This document shows positions 12,506 through 22,453 of a stretch of 64,000 nucleotides of DNA, piece after piece. Location of the stretch: assembly GCA_022695795.1 (NCBI GenBank), contig MU404056.1, positions 986,695 through 1,050,694 on the forward strand, written 5' to 3'. Source of the stretch: Biscogniauxia marginata (taxonomy: Eukaryota > Ascomycota > Sordariomycetes > Xylariales > Xylariaceae). Position numbers and translations under genes: made by a program. The notes below the pieces were generated by a model. The model searched no databases. It was not told the origin of the DNA and saw only the letters and a list, made by a program, of their open reading frames with translations. Every line of letters begins with the position of its first letter. Position 1 is the first letter of the stretch.

Positions 12506-14043
12506 CTAGTCGAATACGATGGCAGCCTTGATGGCAGACTTATTTCGGATGCTCTCGAGAGCCTCGCCCCATTGCTCGAGCTTGAACACCTTATTGACTA
12601 TTCCCTTGGTCTTCACCTTGCCACTGTCTAGGTAATCAACCGTCGAGGGGAACATGTACGTCTCGGAGAAGGAGCCGATGATGGTAATTTCTAGCTTCGG
12701 TCAGCCATACGTGTTATAAGCAGAGCCTACATGTCTAAACTTACCATCACCGAAAATCTTGGATGGTGACCATGAAACACGAGCCGAGCTAGGGTAGACA
12801 CCATAGCAGACTAGCTTACCGCCCCGCCGAACGTAATTAATAGCGTCCTCAAGGACCTTAGAGCTACCGCTAGCCTCGACAACTACAATGCCTGTCAGTG
12901 CCAATTAGGCTTCACTGGTAGACTTCATAACATACCAATATCGAAGCCATATGGGTTGTCCTTTTTAAGTTGTTCCCACTGGGGTGCAGGATTCGACCGG
13001 GACAGAGGGACGTAAGTGTCGGCAGCTTCAAGGCTCTTGGCCAACTCGATCTTAGAACCCTCGGGGGCCGCAATGGTTAGCTGCGAGACACCGCTGTGTT
13101 TTCTATAAAGATGTTAGTTAACGCCCCCATGTATACTTAATGCATAACGTACAGGAACTGGGCCATCATGAGACCAGTCGGGCCAGCGCCGATCAATAGC
13201 GCGTGGGAGCCAGCCTTGGGGGCGATCTTCTCCAGGCCGTGCATGGCGCAAGAAGCGGGCTCAATCAGGGTAGCATCGACATCGCTGAGGTTGTTTATCT
13301 TGAACAGACGGCCTTGCGTGTACGAACACTGAAACGAAACGGTTAGCTAGGCTCTTAACGGGTAATGAAGCGCACCCACGTATTCAGCGAAACCACCGTC
13401 TAGTCCTGAAACACCGTGAGCCTGGAAGTCCTCGCAGAGAAGCTCCTGGCCTCTTCGGCAGTAGAAGCTATAAAAGAGCACAAATTAACTACAATGGTCT
13501 TCAGCAACAAGAACCTAATTGTTTCTTACCAGTGACCACAGAGCTCGGAGTTGTCAGCAGCAACACGGTCGCCAACCTTGAAGCCCTTCACATCATCGGC
13601 GAAGGCTAATGGCATATGCTTATTAGTCTTCTGGGATACGTGTAAGCCCTAGGTCGTCTTACCGACAACTTCACCAATAGTTTCGTGGCCAGGAATGAGG
13701 GGGAACGTGGCAATGAATTCTCCCTCGTGGATGTGTAAGTCGGTACCACAAACACCGCAAGCCTAAGGTCTTCTGGTTATCATAATTGAAGCGGAACCAA
13801 TAGACACTAGAGCAGGACTTGCCTTGACCTTGATGAGGACGTCGCCAGGTCGCAGGGTGGGGAGAGGAACTTGAACAATGCTCCAGTCCTCTGGCTTCTC
13901 GTATCTACAAGAGAGAGGCAGTCGTTAGATAAGCGAAACATTCCCAATGGGATCTCAACGGCTAGCTATTAAGTTCTTGGAGACCAGGAGAGGAAAAGTG
14001 AAACTTACCTGAGAGCCTTCATGGTCTTGGGGAGGTTCGCCAT
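12506..14043 (-). CDS. Zinc-dependent medium-chain dehydrogenase (polyol/alcohol type), 348 aa
   Basis: An NAD(P)-dependent oxidoreductase of the zinc alcohol dehydrogenase superfamily, most like fungal D-arabinitol/sorbitol-type polyol dehydrogenases. There are nine exons: 14043-14009, 13904-13823, 13762-13663, 13605-13530, 13467-13380, 13328-13153, 13102-12936, 12882-12745 and 12690-12506. All eight joins keep phase. Catalytic-zinc residues are Cys41, His65 and Glu66 (PGHE). The structural zinc lobe is Cys95, 98, 101 and 109. The Rossmann GAGPTG motif is at 174-179. Intron 2 uses a GC donor (AAG|GCAAGT) that restores the KACGVCGTD active-site motif. The acceptor of intron 7 is placed at TTGTAG, giving FDIVVEASG as in the family; a nearby upstream CAG is a possible alternative. 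Length is normal. The exact substrate cannot be read from sequence. Confidence 0.9.
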
Positions 14044-16372
14044 ATTGGTTGGTTTTCAAACGGGATTGGGATATCGTACTATGAGGGGTATTTGAGGAGA
14101 GGAAGTAGTTGTAATAGCTTGAAGTAGAGGAAGACGAGACAGGACGAGCAGTTTATAAGTAGGTACCTAAGGCTAAGACTTATAAATAAGAAAGGCTTTA
14201 GGAGCGTTGAATTGGTAAGTGATCCAGGGGAAAATCGGAACGATGGTGGATTGTCTGGAGGAGCCCCTCTTATGATGTGGGAGAGAGTGAGAAAGAGAAA
14301 GAAACTGAGGGGAGCTAGTCTTAGCAAATACACCAGGCGTTTCTGGGAAGCCCGGTCTGCACGGCAAGTAAAAGTATCAGATGGAGGTAGGAGGGGCAGC
14401 AGCTTAGACCCCCGCTGTGGAACTTCGCAATGCGTTCACCTCGCAGATAAACCTGACAAGCCCGGCAGGCCGGACGAGAATGAGTGGCTAGAAGGCGACC
14501 CACTCGAATCGAATGTGCAAGTTAACGATGCGGACGCGATAGTCCCCCCACCGACTGCACGACTCTTAGGTAACAACCCGACGACATGGAGACGAGTTCC
14601 CAGCGCCCCGGCGCTTGAGACATTTGTCTCCAGACTTACTATACTCAAAGCAAATAGAAGAAAAATTGTTCAATGGATCCGAACGTCATCGTCTAGACTC
14701 TTATAACGTCATGCTCCGTTCAAAGTCATACAAGACTGATCGTATATGATCGTATATATACACAGTCGTATAGTGTATCTGCAACGCCCTCACTAAAGCG
14801 TTTTTAATTGTCATGCAGTTGACAAGACAATCGTAAGCCCAATGGTGGCCGGCTGTCTCGTAGCAGTGGCTTTGATTCGTGCGCGGGTTCTATCCAACCC
14901 CGCGACTTGAGTGATATTCCCCGGAGAGTCCAAAACGACCATACCTAGTTGATCCTGCGTGTAAGGTAAGACCATGTCACCCAACCCTACACCATTAACG
15001 AGGTCGAGTGGCACACATGACTCCCAAGCATTTGCACAGACAGACAAGCTAGGTTGAAGTCGTAACCGATTCAACTCCGAGGTTGCCTTGGGATAGGTCG
15101 TACCTACATGTACGCAACATAACGTTCCAATGTAAGTAAGGCATGGCGTGGGGTGTCACACCCCGGCGGTGTGTCAAATCGTCTTGTAAGTCCAACGTCC
15201 CCATTTACATACGCCAGACCCTTGCCTAGCAACAGTAAGTTGGGGCGCCTAGCGAAGGGGCACTATGCTTCGAGGAACCCGCTTGGGACAAACCATGACA
15301 TCAAGACACTACAAAATGCCCGTAGAATGGGCACTCGCCTTCAACTAGAATTTATCTAGTTCATGAACCCAAGCATCTTGGATGACGGGATGACGGGATG
15401 ACCCATCAAGACTTCTTTGGGCTGAATTATTCTGCATGCACCAGGGGCGTTGCCCCTCTCCTTGGGGACGCATGCGGCTTGCTTGCATATGTTCAGCAGA
15501 TTTTAGGAATATGGGGGAAATACAGCATTCGGTGCATTCCAAGGAATCCATGATTTGACACAAGCAAGTTTTGATGAGGTGGAGTTCTGGGTTGAGGTAC
15601 TGACCACGTCTGAACTGATTTGGAAGATAAATGCATCGGATTCCGCCCTTTACCGTACGTGACAAATTCTAGTACTATACCTGTGTTGCACAGATTACGG
15701 TTTAGACGCTATAGTATCGGGATTTAATCCGGGGGTAATAATTACCTAATGGGGGATATATCGGAGATAATATGCATCATCACGTGATTGTGGAGTAACC
15801 TGTCTCCGAATAATGCATTACCTAATTTCCATGGAGTGCGGCCACCAATTCCCGCTTGCCCCGTCGTACCTGTTCATCACGAGAGGGGCCTTATAGCATC
15901 GAAGCAGCAGATGAAGGTAGGTAGACAAGAACGAATAGCCATCCATAGTCACTTGGATAATAAAAAAAGAGAGCATATAGCCTTAATAAGCTGGGCGTGA
16001 TATTTATCATCCCGTGATTTTACATCAGAGCTAACAATTCCTTGCAGCACTCGGATACTGCCTAGCAGTGGTCCCATGGGTGAGGGATGGGTAGCAGGGT
16101 ATTCCCCCAAGCAAGTCTCACATCTTCAGGCGCATTGTGTTCAGAAATTGGTTTCTTGGTGGCAAAAACATGACCCATATTCATAGTAGACGGTTTCCGA
16201 GGATTTGGCCTCCTAATAACTCCCACCCGTGCATCCGAGGTTCCCCCACGATTTAATATCACGCGAGCAGAAAGAAGCGCGACTATGCAGGTGCCCTATT
16301 CCCTAGAGTACATGTCCATGCCGGCTACCATGCGTATCGAAGGATTTTTCTTTTTAGAGACAAGTAAACTTC
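14044..16372. other. Intergenic, no gene seen
   Basis: Holds the promoter of the dehydrogenase gene (left) and, on the right, the 3' side of the eS10 gene. A TAGGTACCTA palindrome lies at about 14159. Several open frames of 60-160 codons exist, for example at 14212-14706, but none has motifs, splice support or a conserved pattern I can name. Confidence 0.5.
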
Positions 16373-17005
16373 TTACGAGGGAGGAGCTCCACGGCCACGG
16401 CCCAATCCACCACGGCTGTTGAAAAATATCAGCATATGAAACCACTAACGCTTATCTGATCGGGGATACTCACAACTGAGGGTTGAATTCACCAGGAGCA
16501 CCACCCTCCTTGCCCTCACCAGCATCACGTCTTCGGTAGCCACCCTCACGGTCACCACGGTCGCCACGGTCACCACCACGGCCACGGCCAAACGGTCTTC
16601 GCTCACGCTCGCCCTCGCCCATCATGCCTCGGGGAGGAGCGTGTGATCTCTGCTGCTTGATGTGTGTGGCAGGGACGATCTCGGAAGGGAGGTGAAGCCA
16701 TTCTCGGAGGTAGTCGAGGCCCTCGGGGGTGAGAGTGTAGTAGTAGTATTGCCACGAGAACTGGGTCTTGACGTAGCCGCGAGAGTTCAGAGACTGGCAG
16801 GCCTTAACGACGAACAGGTTCTTGGTGTCGACATCGGGATGCTTGGGAAGGTTGAAGTCCTTCTTTGCGACCATCACTCCCTCTCGGAAGAGGTACTACG
16901 ACACAGAAAAAAAGATTATGTTAGCCTCGCATTGCATTTCCGACGATCTCGAGCTGGTGATCTAACCTCGTGGATCTTCTTACGGTCAGCCTTCGGAATC
17001 AGCAT
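16373..17005 (-). CDS. rps10: 40S ribosomal protein eS10 (S10), 167 aa
   Basis: A small-subunit ribosomal protein located near the mRNA entry region and beak of the 40S subunit. Three exons: 17005-16967, 16895-16474 and 16415-16373. Exon 1 codes for the conserved start [13 protein letters not shown], and exon 2 continues YLFREGV and the winged-helix core ([33 protein letters not shown]). The last exon completes the Gly/Arg-rich tail ending GAPPS. The last intron begins GTGAGT two nucleotides into a Phe codon. A short first coding exon is common in fungal ribosomal protein genes. It is divergent from Sde2, 467 bp away. Identification is secure. Confidence 0.96.
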
Positions 17006-17472
17006 CTTGGCGGTTTGCGTTGGGCAACAAGATGTTGAGGGAGGTGATGGGCGTGGTTGTGGGAAGTTGGCGGGCTGGTCTGCGGATCGGAGTGCAATGA
17101 ATTGAAGATGGGGCAGATTTTTGGTTGTGCGCAAAAACCCTATGGTGGAGAGGGAAGCGACCGCCACTGTGGCTACATAGCATTGTGGCTAGGTAGCGGC
17201 TAGCTTGGACCCACTTTGTCAAGATGTGGCTTGATAGTCCGGGGTGTTTGTGGCCATTGTGGCTATGCGGTTTATTTCTCTCCATTCCATTGTCGGAGAT
17301 ATGGAAGCAAGGCCTGAGGTCGAGTCTACAGATTAATCCAGCCATTCGATAATTTTACCACCACCATTGACCATTCAACAGGCAATCAACAATCAACAGC
17401 CAACACCCCAGGATTCTCGCATTCCCATTCTAATCATTTACACCATCTCTACCTAGTCCCAGGCAGAGGAAA
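17006..17472. promoter_or_regulatory. Divergent promoter, eS10 / Sde2
   Basis: A 467-bp space between the start codons of two oppositely oriented genes. It must hold both promoters and 5' leaders. No canonical TATA box stands out. Sequence near both ATGs is A/C-rich, as is usual in fungal leaders. Confidence 0.6.
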
Positions 17473-18324
17473 ATGGCTACGAAGAACCTCAACGTCTTTG
17501 TGACGACTTTCCCTGGCTTAGGCCTTCCTCCGACTCTCTCGTTCCCCCTTCCGGCGACTACGGCAACATCAGATCTACGTAGTCGCATTGACGAGAGACT
17601 ACCACGCAAAGATGCAAGACTTATCTTAACTACCGTATCAAACAAGCAGCTCTCTGCCGACTCAGCACAACCAATATCGGATCTTTGCGACCTCCATGAT
17701 GACTTCGTCTCTTTGCGGTTGTCACTTCCTCTCTGCGGTGGCAAAGGTGGTTTCGGCTCCCAGCTTCGAGCAGCCGGCGGGCGCATGTCTTCCAAGAAAA
17801 AGAAGAACCAGGGCGACGAAAATGCATCGAGCCGAAACCTCGATGGGCGACGACTAAGAACAGTCAACGAAGCGAAGGCATTGGCCGAGTATTTAGCCAT
17901 CAAGCCGGAAATGGAACAGAAGGAGAAGGAGAAGCGACGCGCTCGGTGGCAACAGATCGTCGACGCTGCGAACGAAAAGGAGCACGAAATCAAGAATAGC
18001 ACGAAGGGCCGGCTTGACGGCAAGTGGGTTGAAGACAAGGAGGAAGCGAGTGAACGGACGCGGGATGCGGTCCTCGCCGCAATAAAGGCTGGGAGCTACA
18101 AGGACAACCTGCTAGGCACATCGCACGGGTCTACCTCAACGGAGGCGATGGACGATTCTACGAGTGAGGAGGAAGAGACGTCTGGGAAGTCGGAAAACTC
18201 AAAGTCCCCCACCCCGCCAATTAGCACATCGTCCAAGAAGCCTCCAACAAGAGCGTTTGCTGGCTTCGACGAAGACGATGAGTTCATGAGTTCTTCTGAT
18301 GAAGAGGAGGGTGGCGACAAATAG
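17473..18324 (+). CDS. sde2: Sde2, ubiquitin-fold splicing and genome-maintenance factor, 283 aa
   Basis: A single-exon gene. The N-terminal ~90 residues form the ubiquitin-like fold, ending in the processing motif LCGGKGG (Gly89-Gly90, Lys91). In the Sde2 family, deubiquitinases cut after the two glycines, and the released C-terminal part beginning with Lys joins the spliceosome to promote excision of selected introns and silencing. The remainder carries the [10 protein letters not shown] core, a basic/helical segment (residues ~125-195), and an acidic C-terminus ([15 protein letters not shown]). The start at 17473 gives a complete ubiquitin fold. The gene shares a promoter region with eS10. 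Identification is based on the GGKGG motif and domain order. Confidence 0.92.
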   Translation: MATKNLNVFVTTFPGLGLPPTLSFPLPATTATSDLRSRIDERLPRKDARLILTTVSNKQLSADSAQPISDLCDLHDDFVSLRLSLPLCGGKGGFGSQLRAAGGRMSSKKKKNQGDENASSRNLDGRRLRTVNEAKALAEYLAIKPEMEQKEKEKRRARWQQIVDAANEKEHEIKNSTKGRLDGKWVEDKEEASERTRDAVLAAIKAGSYKDNLLGTSHGSTSTEAMDDSTSEEEETSGKSENSKSPTPPISTSSKKPPTRAFAGFDEDDEFMSSSDEEEGGDK

Positions 18325-19247
18325 GGATGCCAAACGACATAATCAATGATACCCCCAGACAAGTGTCTTTAATGGCGCTAAATGCATGCGAATACCGTGC
18401 ATCTCCAACGATTACTGTACCGTATAGCGTGAGCGCTGATCATCCGATATTACCTATATAAGTGACTTGGTCACTCACTCGCTTCCCCAGGTCTCTCCGT
18501 CTTTCCGCCTCTGGGAGTGGGGGGGAGAATTGATTATAAGCAATCACTCACGATTATCATTCGCTCCAAAGACTTAAGAGAGAAGTGCATTACTTTAGGA
18601 GTTATTGGACATGGTGCAATCTCTTCCTGCCTGTGGTGGTTCCTAACTACATTGTCCACCTTACAAAAGGGCGCGCTTGAACCAGGCCGATAGAAAACGT
18701 GGTTGTCACAAGGATACGAATAGGATTCTTGGTCCCAATCCTTCTAATTGCTGGAACTTCGAGCTACTACAATTCGAGCTTGAAACTATAGCTTATATCC
18801 ACAAATGCCTACCTCGAAGGCTTGGAGGAATCAATCGACAACGGCCGGTTGTGAGCCACAGCGATAACCTGGCCCAGATTTCTTCTATAGCTAATAACTA
18901 CTTCGAGGAGAAATAGACCAGGAATATATTGGCGTCGTGATTTCTATCGTGAGGCATTCCCAGTGTGTTTTATTACGGACGGCTCTCGCGCTCGTTGAAT
19001 TATGGTCAACAACTTCCAGTTTACCTAACCATGTAGCCGCAATTATGTCACCGTATAGAAATAATACATCTTTCTTGCGTTGAACTCGCAACCCTCAAGT
19101 GTATTCTGGGGCCTCTCATACAAATCCGCGAAACTTCCGAGCGGGAATAAAGGCATGCAAGGCACAATTCCCAATGCAACCACCACAACCCCCTCTCCGA
19201 ATCCCGGACTTCACATCCACAAACACCCTCAACACACATAATGAACC
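18325..19247. other. Intergenic, no gene seen
   Basis: 3' region of Sde2 and promoter of the transporter gene. No supported exon or RNA gene. Immediately before the transporter start lies an overlapping 11-codon upstream frame (19241-19273). Confidence 0.6.
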
Positions 19248-19273
19248 ATGTCCGACTCCCAACCTCCCCCTGA
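19241..19273 (+). promoter_or_regulatory. Overlapping upstream ORF, 10 codons plus stop
   Basis: An ATG seven nucleotides before the transporter start opens a different frame and ends in TGA inside the main coding sequence. If the leader includes it, scanning ribosomes would meet it first, which should lower transporter translation. It is visible in sequence; the regulatory role is inferred. Confidence 0.4.
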
Positions 19274-20763
19274 GAGCCCTAGTCCCTACTCCGCCTTCTC
19301 CCCGCAGCAGAAGCGCGCCATCGTCGCGCTCGCCGCCTCCGCCGGCTGGTTCTCCTCCATCAGCAGCTTCATCTACTTCCCGGCGATCCCCTCGCTGGCG
19401 GCGGACCTCGGCGTCGGCGTCGCCCGCGCCAACCTCACCGTGACCGCGTACCTGGTCGCGTCGGGCGTGTTCCCCGCGGTCGTCGGCAGCGCCGCCGACC
19501 GCCTCGGCCGCCGCCCGGTGCTGCTCGCCGCGCTCGCCGTGTACGGGGCCGCCAACGTCGGGCTCGCGCTGCAGGGCAGCTTCGCGGCGCTGTTCGCGCT
19601 CCGCGTGCTGCAGAGCGCGGGCATCTCGGGCACGTACTCGGTCGCGTATGGGGTGCTGAGCGACCTGTTTGCGCCCGCCGAGAGGGGCGGGTATGCGGGG
19701 GTTATGGCGTTTTTGTGCGTAGGAGTTCCTAACTTACCTGTTGGATGCCTTTGCTTGGGAGTTTCTATGGGGGTGGTGGGTTGCTAATATACTATTGTGC
19801 AGTCTGAATACTCCGCCCAGTATCGGGCCGGTTATCAGTGGGCTGCTGCTCCTGCGTTGGGGCTGGCGGTCCATATTCTGGTTTCTCTCGGCGGCGGTGC
19901 CGTGCTGTCTTCTGCCCATGTTTCTCTTTCTCCCCGAGACCGCCCGCGGCCTCGTGGGGAACGGGAGTATACCTGCTCAGGGGATCAACAGAGCTCCTGT
20001 TTTGATTCTCACTCCGCGCATTATCAAGTCGTACCATGTGCAACCCAATTCAGAGAAACCAGGGGGCGGGGCGTCCTTGAACCCGCTAGAGGTCTTTAAA
20101 CTCATGAGATTCCCAGAGACAGCGATCATCCTCTTCGTGTACGCTATAAACTACTCTATCTACAGCTGCCTACAAGCCTCGTTATCGACTTTGTTGCTAG
20201 AGACATACGGTATCTCAGGTGGGATCCTCGGCCTGAGCTACCTGCCCTTCGGCATCGCATGTGCGGCTGCGGCCTTTGCGACGGGGAAGTTGCTGGATTG
20301 GAATTACCGGAGGACTGCCTCCGAGTGCAATATCCCCATCACCAAAGACAAAGACGAGGACATGGCGGGCTTCCCAATAGAGCGAGCACGGTTGCAAATC
20401 AGCAAATTCTCTGTCCTGGCAACGGCGATTCTTCTTCTAGTATATGGATAGCTGTTTCAGCTTCGTACCTCCTTAGCCGGTCCCTTGATCCTGCAATTCT
20501 TCATCGGCCTCAGTATCCAGGTTATTTTCACGGCTTTGAATACTCTACTAGTAGATTTACATCGCAAGTGTCCGTCAACTGCACAAGCCGCTTGTAACCT
20601 GGTGCGATGCGAGACGGCTGCCGGTTTTCTGGCAGCTCTTGATGCCCTGCTCCGAAGTCTTGGGCCGGGTTGGTGTTTTGTGCTATTTGGCTGCCTTATT
20701 TTCTCCCTTTTCCCCATGTTGTTCGTCCTAGAGTATAAGGGGCTTAAATGGCGTCAAAGGTAA
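19248..20763 (+). pseudogene. Major facilitator (DHA1-type) transporter with in-frame stop
   Basis: Exons 19248-19714 and 19803-20763. The 88-nt intron (donor GTGCGT, CTAAT branch, acceptor TGTGCAG) is phase 2 and restores the conserved transmembrane segment leading to SIGPVISG. The N-terminal half shows the DRLGRRPV loop of the major facilitator superfamily. The layout of a cytosolic loop after TM6 and the C-terminal PLILQFFIGL, LNTLLVDL and LVRC motifs fit DHA1 drug:proton antiporters. A TAG at 20449-20451 (codon 372) interrupts the same frame, which then stays open to TAA at 20761-20763, giving 475 codons in all. The family normally has Trp here (YGW), so TGG to TAG is likely. As written the product loses its last helices. 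Options are a null allele, readthrough or a sequence error. Confidence 0.82.
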
Positions 20764-20888
20764 ACGCCGAAAGCGATAAATAGAAACATCATTCTATAGA
20801 GGATGTTAGGAGACTGCTTTACAATAGAAGAGACGAAAGGACTTTCTCTCCAGTGCTATAAAAATTACTAGTGAGGTCCCCGTCGTAT

Positions 20889-21981
20889 TCACTTGAGGTA
20901 TTTAGCAATGAGATACTTTAGTTCCTCGACTGCCAGCCGTCTCGTCTCGGCTCCCGGGAAATGATCCGAGTTCATGATGAGCGTCTCAACAGAGTACAAA
21001 CGAACACGGTCCTCAAGCTCCTCCCGGGGTTCGCTCGGCCCGAAATTTTTCAAGTATTCGTCCCGATACGCTGTATCCTTCATTTCATGATGCTCGCACC
21101 GCCAGATCCCAAGCTCCTTCTCGTGGTGAGCATAATATGCACATGCGTCAAATATGTACAGCTCTCCAGTACTAGCATCGGTTCCGATGTTAGATTCCCA
21201 GAGATCGCCATGGATGAGGCATGGTTTGATCGAGCGGCCCTGAGATGTAAGGGGCTCGAGGAGTCGGGGAATGAGCTTATCGAGCGTGATTTTCATAATC
21301 GAATCTAGCTCCTCCCAAAGCCCGTTGACTCGTACGTCAAGCTGGTATACGTCTTGCAGCAACTTTTGAGAGAATGACGTCCAGCTGTTATCCCATTTTG
21401 TGTTGAGTGGTAACTTGCCGTCGAAAGTCGTAACATGGAATCCAAACTTCCCCGTGGGCGACCGACTCTTCCTATGCAGCTCAGCTAGTTTTCTACCCAG
21501 CTTCACGGGGTCAGGAGGTTCATGACGGATTGTCAAGTAGTCGCACAGGAAGAAGTGTGTATCTTGACCGTGGAATTTACCATAACCTCTAGGCCGCGGG
21601 GCAAAGTCTGGAAGGGTATTGTATATCTCTAACATTGACATATACTCCCCAGCTGCCCGCTCGGCGGCATCATCTGTTTGAAAAATCTATAAGACTACGA
21701 TCGTTATGAATCAGGACTCAAACCCCATGTGGAAATATCTGCTGACCTTGAGAAAATAGGCCCTAGGCTCGCCATCCGCTGAATGAACGTCAACTCTAGC
21801 TGATGAAGCCCAGCTAGATGCATTATGTTTCTCTACATTGACAACTTTGTCGCCATGTGGAAGCGCTATTATAGGCGTTAGGACTACTTATAGTCGGGTT
21901 TTTGGTTGAGATACTTAGCACATATTTACCTTCAATGATTGCATGGTCGAGTTCAATTTCTCTCGTATTAAATCGGGACAT
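20889..21981 (-). CDS. Fructosamine/ketosamine-3-kinase family protein, 322 aa
   Basis: Phosphorylates sugar amines attached to proteins, leading to deglycation, if it acts like characterised family members. Three exons: 21981-21930, 21865-21747 and 21686-20889, with GT-AG introns of 64 and 60 nt. The fold is that of aminoglycoside-phosphotransferase-like kinases: the catalytic loop HGDLWESN (His216-Asp218) and the metal-binding Asp237 in YIFDACAYY, followed by HHEKELGI, which is diagnostic of the family. The length is close to the usual 290-320. The start at 21981 gives an N-terminal segment with the conserved GDKVVNVEK-type strand. The identification is firm at family level; the substrate is not known. 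Confidence 0.9.
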
Positions 21982-22453
21982 TGTAGGTCAAATTACCTCT
22001 AAGAGAGAAAGCGAGAGCCTTGCAACCTCGGCGTCTGGTCCCACGTCTGGTCCCCTCTTATAGGCGCAGCGTGGGGTATACGGTTGGTTTCAAAATATTG
22101 GGGGCCATTACTGACGACCACTATAATTCGATATTTTAAAAAAGTACTTGACATATCATATAACAAACGGGGTAGCCCTCCAATCAGTTATTGAGGACTT
22201 CAGCAGGACCCCGCTCAACGACTTCCAGGAGCAATTGAAGGCAGGCTTAGGCTACATTAGGTACATACCTACATAGCCCCCTCGACAAGGGTCCTCCGCC
22301 GCGGGGGAGGTGGTCCTCTAAGATAGTAATCTTTAGCTCTTTTTACACATCTCTTTCAGGTTGAGTTAGGCACACCCATCGTACAGTTTTGGTTTCATTA
22401 CCTCAAGTGTCATCGTGAGCTAGAGCTCTCTAAGACGAAATCTGAGGCTCGAC
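21982..22453. promoter_or_regulatory. Divergent promoter, ketosamine kinase / NOD-like receptor
   Basis: About 470 bp between the two presumed start codons. It contains A/T-rich patches and no clear TATA box near the predicted receptor start. No gene is seen here. Confidence 0.45.

Noticed and set aside
14212..14706. 164-codon plus-strand frame upstream of the dehydrogenase
   Set aside because: Overlaps the dehydrogenase promoter, has no motif or splice structure, and its composition is not protein-like.
14811..15074. 87-codon minus-strand frame with a coding-like look
   Set aside because: Considered as part of a secreted protein or hydrophobin, but the cysteine pattern does not fit and no exon joins it.
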